Assembly: GCF_015712165.1 (NCBI RefSeq)
Contig: NZ_JADPZX010000001.1
Span: 7,018,001 to 7,082,000, forward strand
Direction of reading: 5' to 3'
DNA: 64,000 bases
From: Streptomyces spinoverrucosus
GTDB lineage: Bacteria; Actinomycetota; Actinomycetes; Streptomycetales; Streptomycetaceae
The notes beneath the pieces were generated by a model. The model ran no database searches, was not told the DNA's origin, and saw nothing but the letters and a program-made list of their open reading frames with translations. A program made the position numbers and the translations under genes. This document shows, piece by piece, positions 28,613 to 36,707 of the stretch; within the stretch, counting starts at the first letter, position 1; every line of letters starts with the position of its first letter.

Positions 28613-29323
28613 GTGACGGAACCCACGCACGACGAGGCCCACGGCGGAGCGCTCGGCGAACGCCTGAACTGGCTGCGGGCGGCGGTCCTCGGTGCCAACG
28701 ACGGCATCGTGTCCACCGCCGGACTGGTCGTGGGCGTGGCCGGTGCGACCGACGACCGCTCCGCCCTCCTCACGGCAGGACTCGCGGGCCTGCTCGCCGG
28801 CTCCATGTCCATGGCTGCCGGGGAGTACGTCTCCGTCTCCACCCAGCGCGACTCCGAGATGGCCGCCCTGGCCCTGGAGAAACGGGAACTGAGGGATCGG
28901 CCGGATGCGGAGCTGGAGGAGCTGACGGACCTTCTGGAGGAACGGGGACTCTCCCGGGACGTGGCCCGTGAAGCGGCGGTCCAGCTGACGGACCGTGACG
29001 CCCTGCGCGCGCACGCGCGCGTGGAACTCGGCATCGACCCCGACGAGCTGACGAACCCTTGGCACGCGGCGTGGGCGAGCTTCCTCGCGTTCACGGCGGG
29101 TGCGTTGCTGCCGTTGCTGGCGATCCTGCTGCCACCCGCGGACTGGCGGCTGCCCGTGACGGTCGGGTCGGTGTTGGTGGCGCTGGCCCTCACGGGATGG
29201 AGCAGTGCGCGCCTGGGCGCGGCGGAGCCGGGGCGGGCCGTGGTACGGAACGTGGGGGGTGGGGCGGTGGCCATGGGGGTTACGTACGCGGCGGGGAGTT
29301 TGCTGGGGGCGGCGGGAGTCTAG
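28613..29323 (+). CDS. VIT1/CCC1 family iron/manganese transporter
   Basis: 236-residue membrane protein of the VIT family. Motifs are LRAAVLGANDGIVSTAGLVV, GLLAGSMSMAAGEYVSVSTQ (both family signatures), then a charged cytosolic segment (ALEKRELRDRPDAELEELTD) and three C-terminal helices (SFLAFTAGALLPLLAILLPP and following). VIT proteins move Fe2+/Mn2+ across membranes. GTG at 28613 chosen; GTG at 28598 is in frame. Divergent from the exonuclease gene. Confidence 0.93.
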   Translation: MTEPTHDEAHGGALGERLNWLRAAVLGANDGIVSTAGLVVGVAGATDDRSALLTAGLAGLLAGSMSMAAGEYVSVSTQRDSEMAALALEKRELRDRPDAELEELTDLLEERGLSRDVAREAAVQLTDRDALRAHARVELGIDPDELTNPWHAAWASFLAFTAGALLPLLAILLPPADWRLPVTVGSVLVALALTGWSSARLGAAEPGRAVVRNVGGGAVAMGVTYAAGSLLGAAGV

Positions 29324-29452
29324 GCCCGTGCTCGGCTGGGCCGAAGGCGCCGACCATTGGCGGAGATCACCAACAAGCAAGCGCGTACCGCCGGTAATAC
29401 TTGTCGGTAACAACCTCTAGCCGTGGCCGACGCGCGGTCCTACGGTGCACGC

Positions 29453-30337
29453 ATGCCGAACCTCCCCAATGTCGTGGTCTGGTCCATACCGGCCTTCGTG
29501 CTGCTCACCGTCATCGAGATGATCAGCGTCCGTCTCCATCCGGACGAGGACGCGGCCGGTTACGAGACCAAGGACGCCGCCACGAGCGTCACCATGGGAC
29601 TCGGCAGCCTCTTCTTCGACCTGCTGTGGAAGATCCCGATCGTTGCCATCTACACGGCCGTCTACGAGCTGACGCCCCTGCGTGTGCCCGTGCTGTGGTG
29701 GACGGTTCTGCTGATGCTGCTGGCGCAGGACTTCTTCTACTACTGGTCGCACCGCGGACACCACGTCATCCGCATTCTGTGGGCCTGCCACGTGGTCCAC
29801 CATTCGAGCAAGAAGTTCAATCTGACGACCGCGCTGCGCCAGCCGTGGACGTCTTTGACCGTTTGGCCGTTCTATGTTCCTTTGATCGCTCTCGGGGTGC
29901 ATCCGGCGGCGCTGGCGTTCTGCTCGTCCGCGAACCTCGTCTACCAGTTCTGGATCCACACCGAGCGGATCGACAAGATGCCCCGCTGGTTCGAGTTCGT
30001 GTTCAACACGCCGTCCCACCACCGGGTGCACCACGCCTCCCAGGGCGGCTATCTCGACCGCAACTTCGGCGGGATCCTCATCGTCTGGGACCGCCTCTTC
30101 GGCTCCTTCGTCGCCGAGACGGAACGGCCGGTGTACGGACTGACCAAGAACATCGACACGTACAACCCGCTGAAGGTCGCCACCCACGAGTACGCCGCCA
30201 TCGCCAAGGACCTGCGGACCGCTCGCAGTTGGCGCGAGCGTGCGGGGCGCCTGTTCCGCGGGCCGGGCTGGCAGCCGGCCCCGGCGCCCTCGCCCGTGCC
30301 GTCGCCGGAACCGGCCGGAGAGAGCGCGGCGGCGTGA
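29453..30337 (+). CDS. Sterol desaturase/fatty acid hydroxylase family protein
   Basis: 294-residue integral membrane di-iron protein. The eight-histidine pattern is visible: YYWSHRGHHVIRILWACHVV followed by HHSS, then FWIHTERIDK, then NTPSHHRVHHASQGGY. Four to five hydrophobic segments surround them. Substrate unknown; candidates are hopanoids, carotenoids or fatty acyl chains. ATG at 29453 lies 7 nt after TACGGT (29441-29446), compatible with a leaderless transcript; GTG at 29423 is an alternative. Its stop overlaps the lysoplasmalogenase start (GTGA), so the two are one operon. Confidence 0.92.
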   Translation: MPNLPNVVVWSIPAFVLLTVIEMISVRLHPDEDAAGYETKDAATSVTMGLGSLFFDLLWKIPIVAIYTAVYELTPLRVPVLWWTVLLMLLAQDFFYYWSHRGHHVIRILWACHVVHHSSKKFNLTTALRQPWTSLTVWPFYVPLIALGVHPAALAFCSSANLVYQFWIHTERIDKMPRWFEFVFNTPSHHRVHHASQGGYLDRNFGGILIVWDRLFGSFVAETERPVYGLTKNIDTYNPLKVATHEYAAIAKDLRTARSWRERAGRLFRGPGWQPAPAPSPVPSPEPAGESAAA

Positions 30338-31044
30338 GGATCCCTCGCACACTCCTCGCCGCCTTCGGCCTCGCCGTCGTCGTCGACCTCGCCTCGCTCG
30401 CCGTCGGCTTCGAGCCCGGGCACACCGTCGCCAAGCCGCTCCTGATGCCCCTCCTCGCCGCCTGGGCCGCCCTGAGCGGCGCACCCCGGCTGCTCGTCGT
30501 CGCCCTGCTGTTCGGCTGGGGCGGGGACGCGCTGCTGCTGTCGGACGCCGAGCCCGCCTTCCTGGCCGGGATGGCCTCCTTCGCCGTGGGACATGTGTGC
30601 TACCTCGCCCTCTTCAGGGCGCACGGTCGGCGAAACCCCGCTCCACGCGCGCGTGCGGGCCTTGTCGCCCTCGGCTACGCCGCCGCCCTCACCGGCACCG
30701 TAGCCCTGCTCTGGCCCGACCTGCCCGCCGACCTGCGCGTCCCCGTGGCCGCCTACAGCGCGTTGCTCACCGCCATGGCTTACGGCGCTTTCACCCGGCT
30801 CGGCATGGTCGCCGGGCTCGGCGGTGCGCTCTTCATGCTCTCCGACACGCTCATCGCCACCGGCGTCGCCGACTGGCCACAGCTGCCCAGGCCGGACTTC
30901 TGGATCATGCTCACGTACATCGCCGCGCAGGTCCTGCTGACCCGGGGCACGCTCGACCGGCGGCACACGCCGTCGGGGGCGACGGCAAAAGGCGCGGTCC
31001 GGTCCGGGCCGAACGGCTCACCCGTCCGGCCCGGCCGGCTGTGA
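30334..31044 (+). CDS. Lysoplasmalogenase (YhhN/TMEM86 family)
   Basis: 236-residue membrane protein with about eight helices. The family motifs are the Asp-bearing LLFGWGGDALLLSDAEPAFL, FAVGHVCYLALF and ALFMLSDTLIA. TMEM86/YhhN enzymes hydrolyse the vinyl-ether bond of lysoplasmalogens; the bacterial substrate is not always known. GTG at 30334 overlaps the stop of the hydroxylase gene, implying coupled synthesis and perhaps a shared lipid-modifying role. The tail after about residue 205 is disordered. Confidence 0.9.
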   Translation: MRIPRTLLAAFGLAVVVDLASLAVGFEPGHTVAKPLLMPLLAAWAALSGAPRLLVVALLFGWGGDALLLSDAEPAFLAGMASFAVGHVCYLALFRAHGRRNPAPRARAGLVALGYAAALTGTVALLWPDLPADLRVPVAAYSALLTAMAYGAFTRLGMVAGLGGALFMLSDTLIATGVADWPQLPRPDFWIMLTYIAAQVLLTRGTLDRRHTPSGATAKGAVRSGPNGSPVRPGRL

Positions 31045-31069
31045 CAAACGCCCCCCGGGCGCCCCAGCC

Positions 31070-32587
31070 CTATTTGGTCACCGCGTCCAGCGCGTCCACC
31101 GTGCCCCAGCCGTAGAAGCCGTTGTAGTTCTTCGGCCCCTCGCACACCGCGTCGACCTTGCCGTCGCCGTTGATGTCGTACGGGTCCGTGCACGGCGTGG
31201 CGTCCGCCTCGGCGTACAGCAGCGCCTTCACCAGGGCGGGCGGGGCGTACGGGTGCGTCGACTTGATCAGGGCGGCGACGCCCGCCACGTGCGGCGACGC
31301 CATCGACGTACCGGCCATGTAGCCCCACTTGCCGCCGGGCAGCGTGCCCAGGATCAGGCCGCTCGTCGCGGGCGGCTCGGGCTTCTGGTACGCCGTCGAG
31401 TCGCCACCGGGGGCGGCGATGTCGATGACGCCCAGACCGTGGTTGGAGAAGGACGACTTCAGGCCCTTCGCGCCGGTCGCCGCCACCGTCACGATGCCCG
31501 GCAACTGCGTCGGTATGTCGTAGCACTCGGACGGGTCGATCACCCGTTCGGTGGGCGTGGAGTCGTTGGGGGAGACCGGGTCGGTGATCTCGTCGGCCGC
31601 GAGGTCGTAGTTCTCGTTGCCGGCCGCGGCGACGTTGACCGCGCCCTTCCTCTCCGCGTACTTCGAGGCCCGGGTGATGGCCTCCAGGAGCGCCTTCTGG
31701 TCCGGGTCGTTCTTGCAGTTGAAGTACCAGGGGTCGGTGTAATAGCTGTTGTTCGTCACGTCCACGCCGTGTTCGGCGGCCCAGACGAAGCCGCAGACCA
31801 CGGCCTCCGTGTAGAAGTAGCCGGCGGTGGTCGACACCTTGATGCCGGACACCTTCACGCCCGGCGCCACGCCCGTCATGCCGACGCCGTTCTTCGCGGC
31901 CGCGATCTCCCCGGCCACGTGCGTGCCATGCGGGCTCTCCGCCGCGCTGGGCCGCCAGGCACCGTCGGTGGTGTCCGGCTTGCCCGTGACGCAGTTGACG
32001 GACGCCTCGCGATCGAAGTTCGGAGCGATGTCCGGGTGAGTGTCGTCCACGCCGGTGTCGATCACGGCGACGGTCACCCGATCGCTTCCGAGCGACTTCT
32101 CATGCGCCTTGTCCGCCTTGATCGCCGGCAGGTCCCACTGCAGCGACTGGAGCGGGTCCTGCCCCTCGGCGGCCTCCACATCGGCCAGGTCCTCGGCCGT
32201 GAGCACCTTCGGCGTCCCCACGTCGGTCGTCGACTGCGCGGGCAGCGGCGCCGTCCGGGTGGCGCCGGCCGACTGCACCCCCCGTACGTTCCTGATCGTC
32301 CGAGCGAACTCGGCGTTCGCCGAGTGCACAACGATCACACCGATCTGGTCGTACGACATCACGATCGTTCCGCCGGCCTCGGCGATCGCCTTCTTCAGAT
32401 GCCCTGAGACACCCTGCCCGGGGCGGACGTTGACGACATAGCTCAGCGAGGTCGCGTCGGCGGCCACCGGGGCGGCGGGCTGCGCCGCGGACGCCGTGGC
32501 GTTCGGCAGGAACGCCAGAGCCGTCGCCATGGCCATACCGACCGGGATCACCAGGGCGCGGCGGTGGCGGGGGTGAGGCACTGTCAT
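31070..32587 (-). CDS. Secreted subtilisin-like serine protease (S8), copy 2
   Basis: 505-residue S8 protease with a signal peptide (LVIPVGMAMATALAFLPNAT, cleavage about TASAA), an N-terminal inhibitor-like prodomain (LSYVVNVRPGQGVSGHLKKA, ending near residue 125), then a catalytic domain with the triad: Asp in VAVIDTGVDDTHPDIAPNF, His in SPHGTHVAGEIAAAKNG, and Ser in GYMAGTSMASPHVAGVAAL. Oxyanion Asn lies in NVAAAGNENYDL. Extracellular. The C-terminus carries DINGDGKVDAVCEGPKNYNG, a possible calcium-binding turn. About half identical by eye to the neighbouring copy. ATG at 32587 with GGAG upstream. Confidence 0.94.
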   Translation of the reverse strand: MTVPHPRHRRALVIPVGMAMATALAFLPNATASAAQPAAPVAADATSLSYVVNVRPGQGVSGHLKKAIAEAGGTIVMSYDQIGVIVVHSANAEFARTIRNVRGVQSAGATRTAPLPAQSTTDVGTPKVLTAEDLADVEAAEGQDPLQSLQWDLPAIKADKAHEKSLGSDRVTVAVIDTGVDDTHPDIAPNFDREASVNCVTGKPDTTDGAWRPSAAESPHGTHVAGEIAAAKNGVGMTGVAPGVKVSGIKVSTTAGYFYTEAVVCGFVWAAEHGVDVTNNSYYTDPWYFNCKNDPDQKALLEAITRASKYAERKGAVNVAAAGNENYDLAADEITDPVSPNDSTPTERVIDPSECYDIPTQLPGIVTVAATGAKGLKSSFSNHGLGVIDIAAPGGDSTAYQKPEPPATSGLILGTLPGGKWGYMAGTSMASPHVAGVAALIKSTHPYAPPALVKALLYAEADATPCTDPYDINGDGKVDAVCEGPKNYNGFYGWGTVDALDAVTK

Positions 32588-32660
32588 GGTTTGCGGGTCT
32601 CCAGTTCGTTCGTGGATGCGGGCGGTACGAGCGGACCGTGCGGGAGGTTCCGGGTGCGGG

Positions 32661-32688
32661 CGGCGCGGCCGGTGGTCCGGCCGCGCCG
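32661..32688 (-). terminator. Hairpin terminator between the two protease genes
   Basis: CGGCGCGGCCGG (32661-32672) pairs perfectly with CCGGCCGCGCCG (32677-32688) around a TGGT loop, beginning 13 bp after the stop of the upstream protease gene. There is no U-tract, as is common in Streptomyces. It suggests the two proteases are largely separate transcripts. Confidence 0.65.
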
Positions 32689-32700
32689 CGGCCTGAGCGG

Positions 32701-34224
32701 CTACTTGACCGCGCGCAGCGCGTTGACGATGCCGTGTCCGTAGAAACCGTTGACGCGTGTGCCGCCCTCGCACACCGCGTCCTGCGTACCGTCACCGTCC
32801 TGGTCGTACGACTCGGGGCAGGCCGTCTTGTCCGCCTGTGCCTTGAGCAGCCACTGGAGCTGCGCCGGGCTCGCCCACGGGTGCTCGGACTTCAGCAGCG
32901 CCGCGACCCCCGCGGCGTGCGGCGAGGCCATCGAGGTGCCCTGGAGGAAGGCGTACTGGTTGTTCGGCATGGTCGACAGGATGCGGCCGTTCTTCGACGG
33001 CGTGTCAGGGATCTGGTAGAGCCGGTCGCCGCCCGGCGCCGCGACGTCGACGACGCCCTTGCCGTACGTGGAGTAGTACGACTTGAGGTTCTGCACGCCC
33101 GTGGCGCTGACCGTGACGATCCCCGGGAGCTGCGTCGGCACGTCGAAGCACTCGTGCGGGTCGATGGTGCGCTCGACCGGGGTGGAGTCGTCGGGGCTGC
33201 TGTCGTCGACGATGGCGTCCGAGTCCAGGTCGTGGTTGGAGTTGCCCGCCGACGCCAGGTGCAGGGTGCCCTTCTTCTGGGCGTACAGCTGCGCCCGGTT
33301 GACCGCGTCGACGATCGCCCGCTGGTCCGGGTCGTCCATGCAGTTGTACAGCCACGGGTCGACGTAGTAGCTGTTGTTCGTTATCTCGACGCCGTGATCG
33401 GCCGCGAACACGAACGCGCACACGACGCTCTCCGGGTAGAAGAGCCCGTTGTGCGGGTCGCTCACCTTGATGCTCGACACCTTCACACCGGGCGCCACAC
33501 CGGCCACGCCGATGTCGTTGCGGGCCGCCGCGATCTCACCGGCGACGTGCGTGCCGTGGTAGTCCTCCGCGGTGTACGGCCGCCAGGCGCCCTCGCTGGT
33601 GTCCGCGACGCCGCCGACACAGTTGGCGGACTGGCTCGCGGAGAAGTTCGGGGCGAGGTCGGGGTGGGTGTCGTCGACGCCGGTGTCGATCACGGCGACG
33701 GTGACCTTGCGGCTGCCCGGGTTGATCTGCGCGGCCTTGTCGGCGCCGATCGCCCGCAGGTCCCACTGGTCGGCTTCGAGGGGCTCGCTCCCGGCCGTGG
33801 CGGCCGCCTCGACCTTCGCGGCCTCCGCGGCGGTCAGGTAGTCGGCCGCGCCCTGGTCCGTCGTACCCGCGGCGACCAGCGGAGCGGTGCGCGTGGCACC
33901 GGCCGACTGCACGCCGCGGGCCTTGCGTATCTGCGCGCCGAAGTCCGGGTTCGCCGAGTGCACGACGATCACGCCGATCTTCTCGTACGTGGTCACGACC
34001 GTGCCGCCGGCCGCGGCGATCGCCTTGTGCACCGACGCGATCGTGTGACGGTCCGTCTTGGTGTTGACGACGTACGCCAGTTTGGGCGCGTCCGCGGACT
34101 GGGCGGCGGACTCCGCTTGCGGGGCGGCCGTGGCGGCCGCGGGCAGGAAGCCGAGCGAGGCGGTCAGCGACAGCACGACGGGCACGGCGAGGGCGAGCCG
34201 GCGTCTGGAACGCAGATGAGCCAT
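32701..34224 (-). CDS. Secreted subtilisin-like serine protease (S8), copy 1
   Basis: 507-residue paralogue of the protease at 31070. Signal peptide LALAVPVVLSLTASLGFLPA with cleavage around TAAPQ, prodomain (KLAYVVNTKTDRHTIASVHK) and catalytic motifs: Asp in VAVIDTGVDDTHPDLAPNFS, His in DYHGTHVAGEIAAARND, Asn in LASAGNSNHDLD, Ser in FLQGTSMASPHAAGVAALL. The C-terminus has the same short Asp-rich turn DQDGDGTQDAVCEG. The ATG at 34224 has GGAG upstream. Located first in direction of transcription; a phased direct repeat lies 118-154 bp upstream. Confidence 0.94.
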   Translation of the reverse strand: MAHLRSRRRLALAVPVVLSLTASLGFLPAAATAAPQAESAAQSADAPKLAYVVNTKTDRHTIASVHKAIAAAGGTVVTTYEKIGVIVVHSANPDFGAQIRKARGVQSAGATRTAPLVAAGTTDQGAADYLTAAEAAKVEAAATAGSEPLEADQWDLRAIGADKAAQINPGSRKVTVAVIDTGVDDTHPDLAPNFSASQSANCVGGVADTSEGAWRPYTAEDYHGTHVAGEIAAARNDIGVAGVAPGVKVSSIKVSDPHNGLFYPESVVCAFVFAADHGVEITNNSYYVDPWLYNCMDDPDQRAIVDAVNRAQLYAQKKGTLHLASAGNSNHDLDSDAIVDDSSPDDSTPVERTIDPHECFDVPTQLPGIVTVSATGVQNLKSYYSTYGKGVVDVAAPGGDRLYQIPDTPSKNGRILSTMPNNQYAFLQGTSMASPHAAGVAALLKSEHPWASPAQLQWLLKAQADKTACPESYDQDGDGTQDAVCEGGTRVNGFYGHGIVNALRAVK

Positions 34225-34341
34225 GGGGTCTCCACTTCATCCGGAAACGAAACCGGCCCGAGACACAGGTGGTGCTCGGGCAGGTACATGACGGGTGGTG
34301 CAGGGTGAAGCTATCCCCCGACCTCACTGGCCAGCAATCAC

Positions 34342-34378
34342 TTCCGGCGATGACTTCGGAGTTTTCCGGCGATGACTT
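34342..34378. promoter_or_regulatory. Phased 15-bp direct repeat (candidate operator)
   Basis: TTCCGGCGATGACTT occurs at 34342-34356 and again at 34364-34378. The offset is 22 bp, two helical turns, so both copies face the same side of DNA. It lies about 120-155 bp upstream of the first protease start. The regulator is unknown. Confidence 0.6.
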
Positions 34379-34505
34379 TCGAAAGAACTCAGGGAGGTTG
34401 AACCGGTTCTCGCGTGGCGCCGTGACGTTGAACAGGGAGCCCGAGCACCATCGAGGCCCTCTGTCGGATCACGCACCCGGCCACTAACATCGCCGCCCGG
34501 TTCCC

Positions 34506-34519
34506 GTGATCCACATCAC
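34506..34519. promoter_or_regulatory. CRP-like palindrome upstream of DUF485/actP
   Basis: GTGATCCACATCAC, an inverted repeat with perfect GTGAT/ATCAC arms. It nearly fits the Streptomyces Crp motif GTG-N6-GNCAC (A in place of G). It lies 37-50 bp before the DUF485 start codon, compatible with overlap of a promoter. Confidence 0.45.
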
Positions 34520-34556
34520 AACTATCAGCACAGCACCCGCAACGCGAGGAGACTCC

Positions 34557-34913
34557 GTGGCCACCGACGCACCGCCCCCCTCGAAGACAGAACATCGACT
34601 CCCCTCGACCGAGGAGTTCGTCGAGGTGCAGAACAGCGCGGAGTTCGGTGAACTGCGCCGCTCCTACCGCTCCTTCGCCTTTCCGCTGACCGTCGGCTTC
34701 ATCGCCTGGTACCTGCTGTACGTCCTGCTGTCCAACTACGCGGGCGGCTTCATGGGCACCAAGCTCTTCGGCAACATCAACGTCGCCTTCGTCCTCGGCG
34801 TCGCCCAGTTCGTCACCACGTTCCTCATCGCCTGGTGGTACTCGCGGCACGCCGCCGCGAAGCTCGACCCCAAGGCGGAGGCCATCAAGTCCGGGATGGA
34901 GAGCCGCGCATGA
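34557..34913 (+). CDS. DUF485 membrane protein (ActP partner)
   Basis: 118-residue protein with a hydrophilic N-terminus, then NSAEFGELRRSYRSFAFPLT and two helices (VGFIAWYLLYVLLSNYAGGF and VAFVLGVAQFVTTFLIAWWY), the DUF485 pattern. DUF485 genes nearly always precede actP-type symporters and are probably accessory subunits. GTG at 34557 with GAGGAGA upstream. The stop overlaps the actP start (ATGA), so expression is coupled. Confidence 0.93.
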   Translation: MATDAPPPSKTEHRLPSTEEFVEVQNSAEFGELRRSYRSFAFPLTVGFIAWYLLYVLLSNYAGGFMGTKLFGNINVAFVLGVAQFVTTFLIAWWYSRHAAAKLDPKAEAIKSGMESRA

Positions 34914-36535
34914 GCCCCGTACAGCAGACCGTTCTCGCGGCCAACGAGGCCAGCGAGCACCGCCCGCTCATCATCACGCTGTTCGCGGTGTTCGTCGTGG
35001 CGACCCTGTTCATCACGGTCTGGGCGGGCCGCCAGACCAAGGACGCGGCCGACTTCTACGCGGGTGGCCGCCAGTTCAGCGCCTTCCAGAACGGACTCGC
35101 GGTCTCCGGCGACTACATGTCGGCCGCGTCGTTCCTCGGCATCGCCGGCGCGATCGCCCTCTTCGGATACGACGGCTTCCTGTACTCCATCGGCTTCCTG
35201 GTCGCCTGGCTGGTCGCCCTGCTGCTGGTGGCCGAGCCACTGCGGAACTCCGGCCGGTACACCATGGGTGACGTCCTCGCCTACCGCATGCGCCAGCGCC
35301 CGGTCCGCACCGCGGCCGGTACCTCCACGATCGTCGTGTCGATCTTCTACCTGCTGGCCCAGATGGCCGGCGCCGGCGTCCTTGTCTCGCTGCTCCTCGG
35401 CATCACCTCGGACGCGGGCAAGGTCGCGATCGTCGCGCTCGTCGGCGTTCTGATGATCGTTTATGTCTCCATTGGCGGTATGAAGGGCACCACCTGGGTT
35501 CAGATGATCAAAGCCGTGCTGCTGATCGGCGGCACGATCCTGATCACCTTCCTGGTGATGCTCAAGTTCAACTTCAACATCTCCGACCTGCTCGGCAGCG
35601 CCGCCGAGAACAGCGGCAAGGGTGCCGCCTTCCTGGAGCCCGGCCTGCAGTACGGCGCCAGCGGCACCTCCAAGCTGGACTTCATCTCCCTCGGCATCGC
35701 CCTGGTGCTCGGCACCGCCGGTCTGCCGCACATCCTGATCCGCTTCTACACGGTGCCCAACGCCAAGGCCGCCCGGAAGTCCGTGAACTGGGCGATCGGC
35801 ATCATCGGCGCCTTCTACCTGATGACCATCGCCCTCGGCTTCGGCGCGGCCGCGCTGATCTCCCAGGACGAGATCATCGCGTCCAACCCGTCCGGCAACA
35901 CGGCCGCCCCGCTGCTCGCCCTGCACCTCGGCGGCGTCGACTCGGCCTGGGGCGCGATCCTGCTGGCCACGATCTCGGCGGTGGCCTTCGCGACGATCCT
36001 CGCCGTGGTCGCCGGCCTCACCCTCGCCTCGTCGTCCTCCTTCGCGCACGACATCTACGCCAACGTCATCCGCAAGGGGAAGGCCACCGAGGGGGAGGAG
36101 ATGAAGGCGGCCCGCTGGGCGACCGTCTTCATCGGCATCGTCTCCATCGCCCTGGGCGCCCTCGCCCGCGACCTCAACGTGGCCGGCCTGGTCGCCCTGG
36201 CGTTCGCGGTCGCCGCGTCCGCCAACCTGCCGACCATCCTGTACAGCCTGTTCTGGAAGCGGTTCACCACCCAGGGCGCGCTGTGGTCGATCTACGGCGG
36301 TCTGATCGTCGCCGTCGGCCTGGTGCTGTTCTCGCCCGTCGTCTCCGGCGACCCCAAGGCGATGTTCCCCAGCGTCGACTTCGCCTGGTTCCCGCTGAAG
36401 AACCCGGGCATCATCTCCATCCCGTTCGGTTTCCTGATGGGCTGGCTCGGCACGGTCCTGTCGAAGGAGGAGCCGGACACCGGCAAGTACGCCGAGCTGG
36501 AGGTCCGGTCCCTGACCGGCACCGGCGCCCACTGA
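34910..36535 (+). CDS. actP: Sodium/solute symporter ActP (acetate permease)
   Basis: 541-residue member of the sodium:solute symporter (SSF) family with about 13 hydrophobic helices. Signatures: TKDAADFYAGGRQFSAFQNG, the SSS motif GDYMSAASFLGIAGAIALFG (Na+ site), VSIGGMKGTTWVQMIKAVLL, TAGLPHILIRFYTVPNAKAA and TLASSSSFAHDIYANV. It imports acetate or related monocarboxylates such as pyruvate or glycolate; acetate is inferred from family similarity and the DUF485 partner. ATG at 34910. A strong terminator follows at 36549. Confidence 0.93.
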   Translation: MSPVQQTVLAANEASEHRPLIITLFAVFVVATLFITVWAGRQTKDAADFYAGGRQFSAFQNGLAVSGDYMSAASFLGIAGAIALFGYDGFLYSIGFLVAWLVALLLVAEPLRNSGRYTMGDVLAYRMRQRPVRTAAGTSTIVVSIFYLLAQMAGAGVLVSLLLGITSDAGKVAIVALVGVLMIVYVSIGGMKGTTWVQMIKAVLLIGGTILITFLVMLKFNFNISDLLGSAAENSGKGAAFLEPGLQYGASGTSKLDFISLGIALVLGTAGLPHILIRFYTVPNAKAARKSVNWAIGIIGAFYLMTIALGFGAAALISQDEIIASNPSGNTAAPLLALHLGGVDSAWGAILLATISAVAFATILAVVAGLTLASSSSFAHDIYANVIRKGKATEGEEMKAARWATVFIGIVSIALGALARDLNVAGLVALAFAVAASANLPTILYSLFWKRFTTQGALWSIYGGLIVAVGLVLFSPVVSGDPKAMFPSVDFAWFPLKNPGIISIPFGFLMGWLGTVLSKEEPDTGKYAELEVRSLTGTGAH

Positions 36536-36548
36536 GCACACCTGAGAA

Positions 36549-36593
36549 GCGGCCGCGTCGTGGGACTTCTGTGGGTCCCTACGACGCGGCCGC
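36549..36593 (+). terminator. Strong hairpin terminator after actP
   Basis: GCGGCCGCGTCGTGGGAC pairs with GTCCCTACGACGCGGCCGC, an 18-bp stem with one bulged base and an eight-nt loop, beginning 13 bp after the actP stop. The tract following is CGTCTTACC with a short U-poor tail. Confidence 0.85.
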
Positions 36594-36651
36594 GTCTTAC
36601 CTCGTGGGATCGGGCCTTAGGCGATGTCAGTGGGGTCACGTAGGCTCGCAG

Positions 36652-36684
36652 ATGTCGGAGAAAGATGTGCTCCGTCGCGTGTGA
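36652..36684 (+). CDS. Possible leaderless 10-codon ORF upstream of moaA
   Basis: ATG at 36652 lies 5 nt after TAGGCT (36641-36646), a possible -10. The frame MSEKDVLRRV ends with TGA at 36682-36684, 23 bp before the moaA start. It may be a regulatory upstream ORF, or chance. No conserved feature supports coding. Confidence 0.25.
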   Translation: MSEKDVLRRV

Positions 36685-36707
36685 TCCACCATGAGGGAGG
36701 GGGCCAC

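Larger units (their letters stand above)
34225..34556. other. Divergent intergenic region with two candidate operators
   Basis: This roughly 330-bp gap separates the leftward protease genes from the rightward acetate genes. It contains a perfect 15-bp direct repeat (34342-34356 and 34364-34378) and a GTGAT-CCAC-ATCAC palindrome (34506-34519), each listed separately. I see no ORF that looks coding. Confidence 0.7.
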
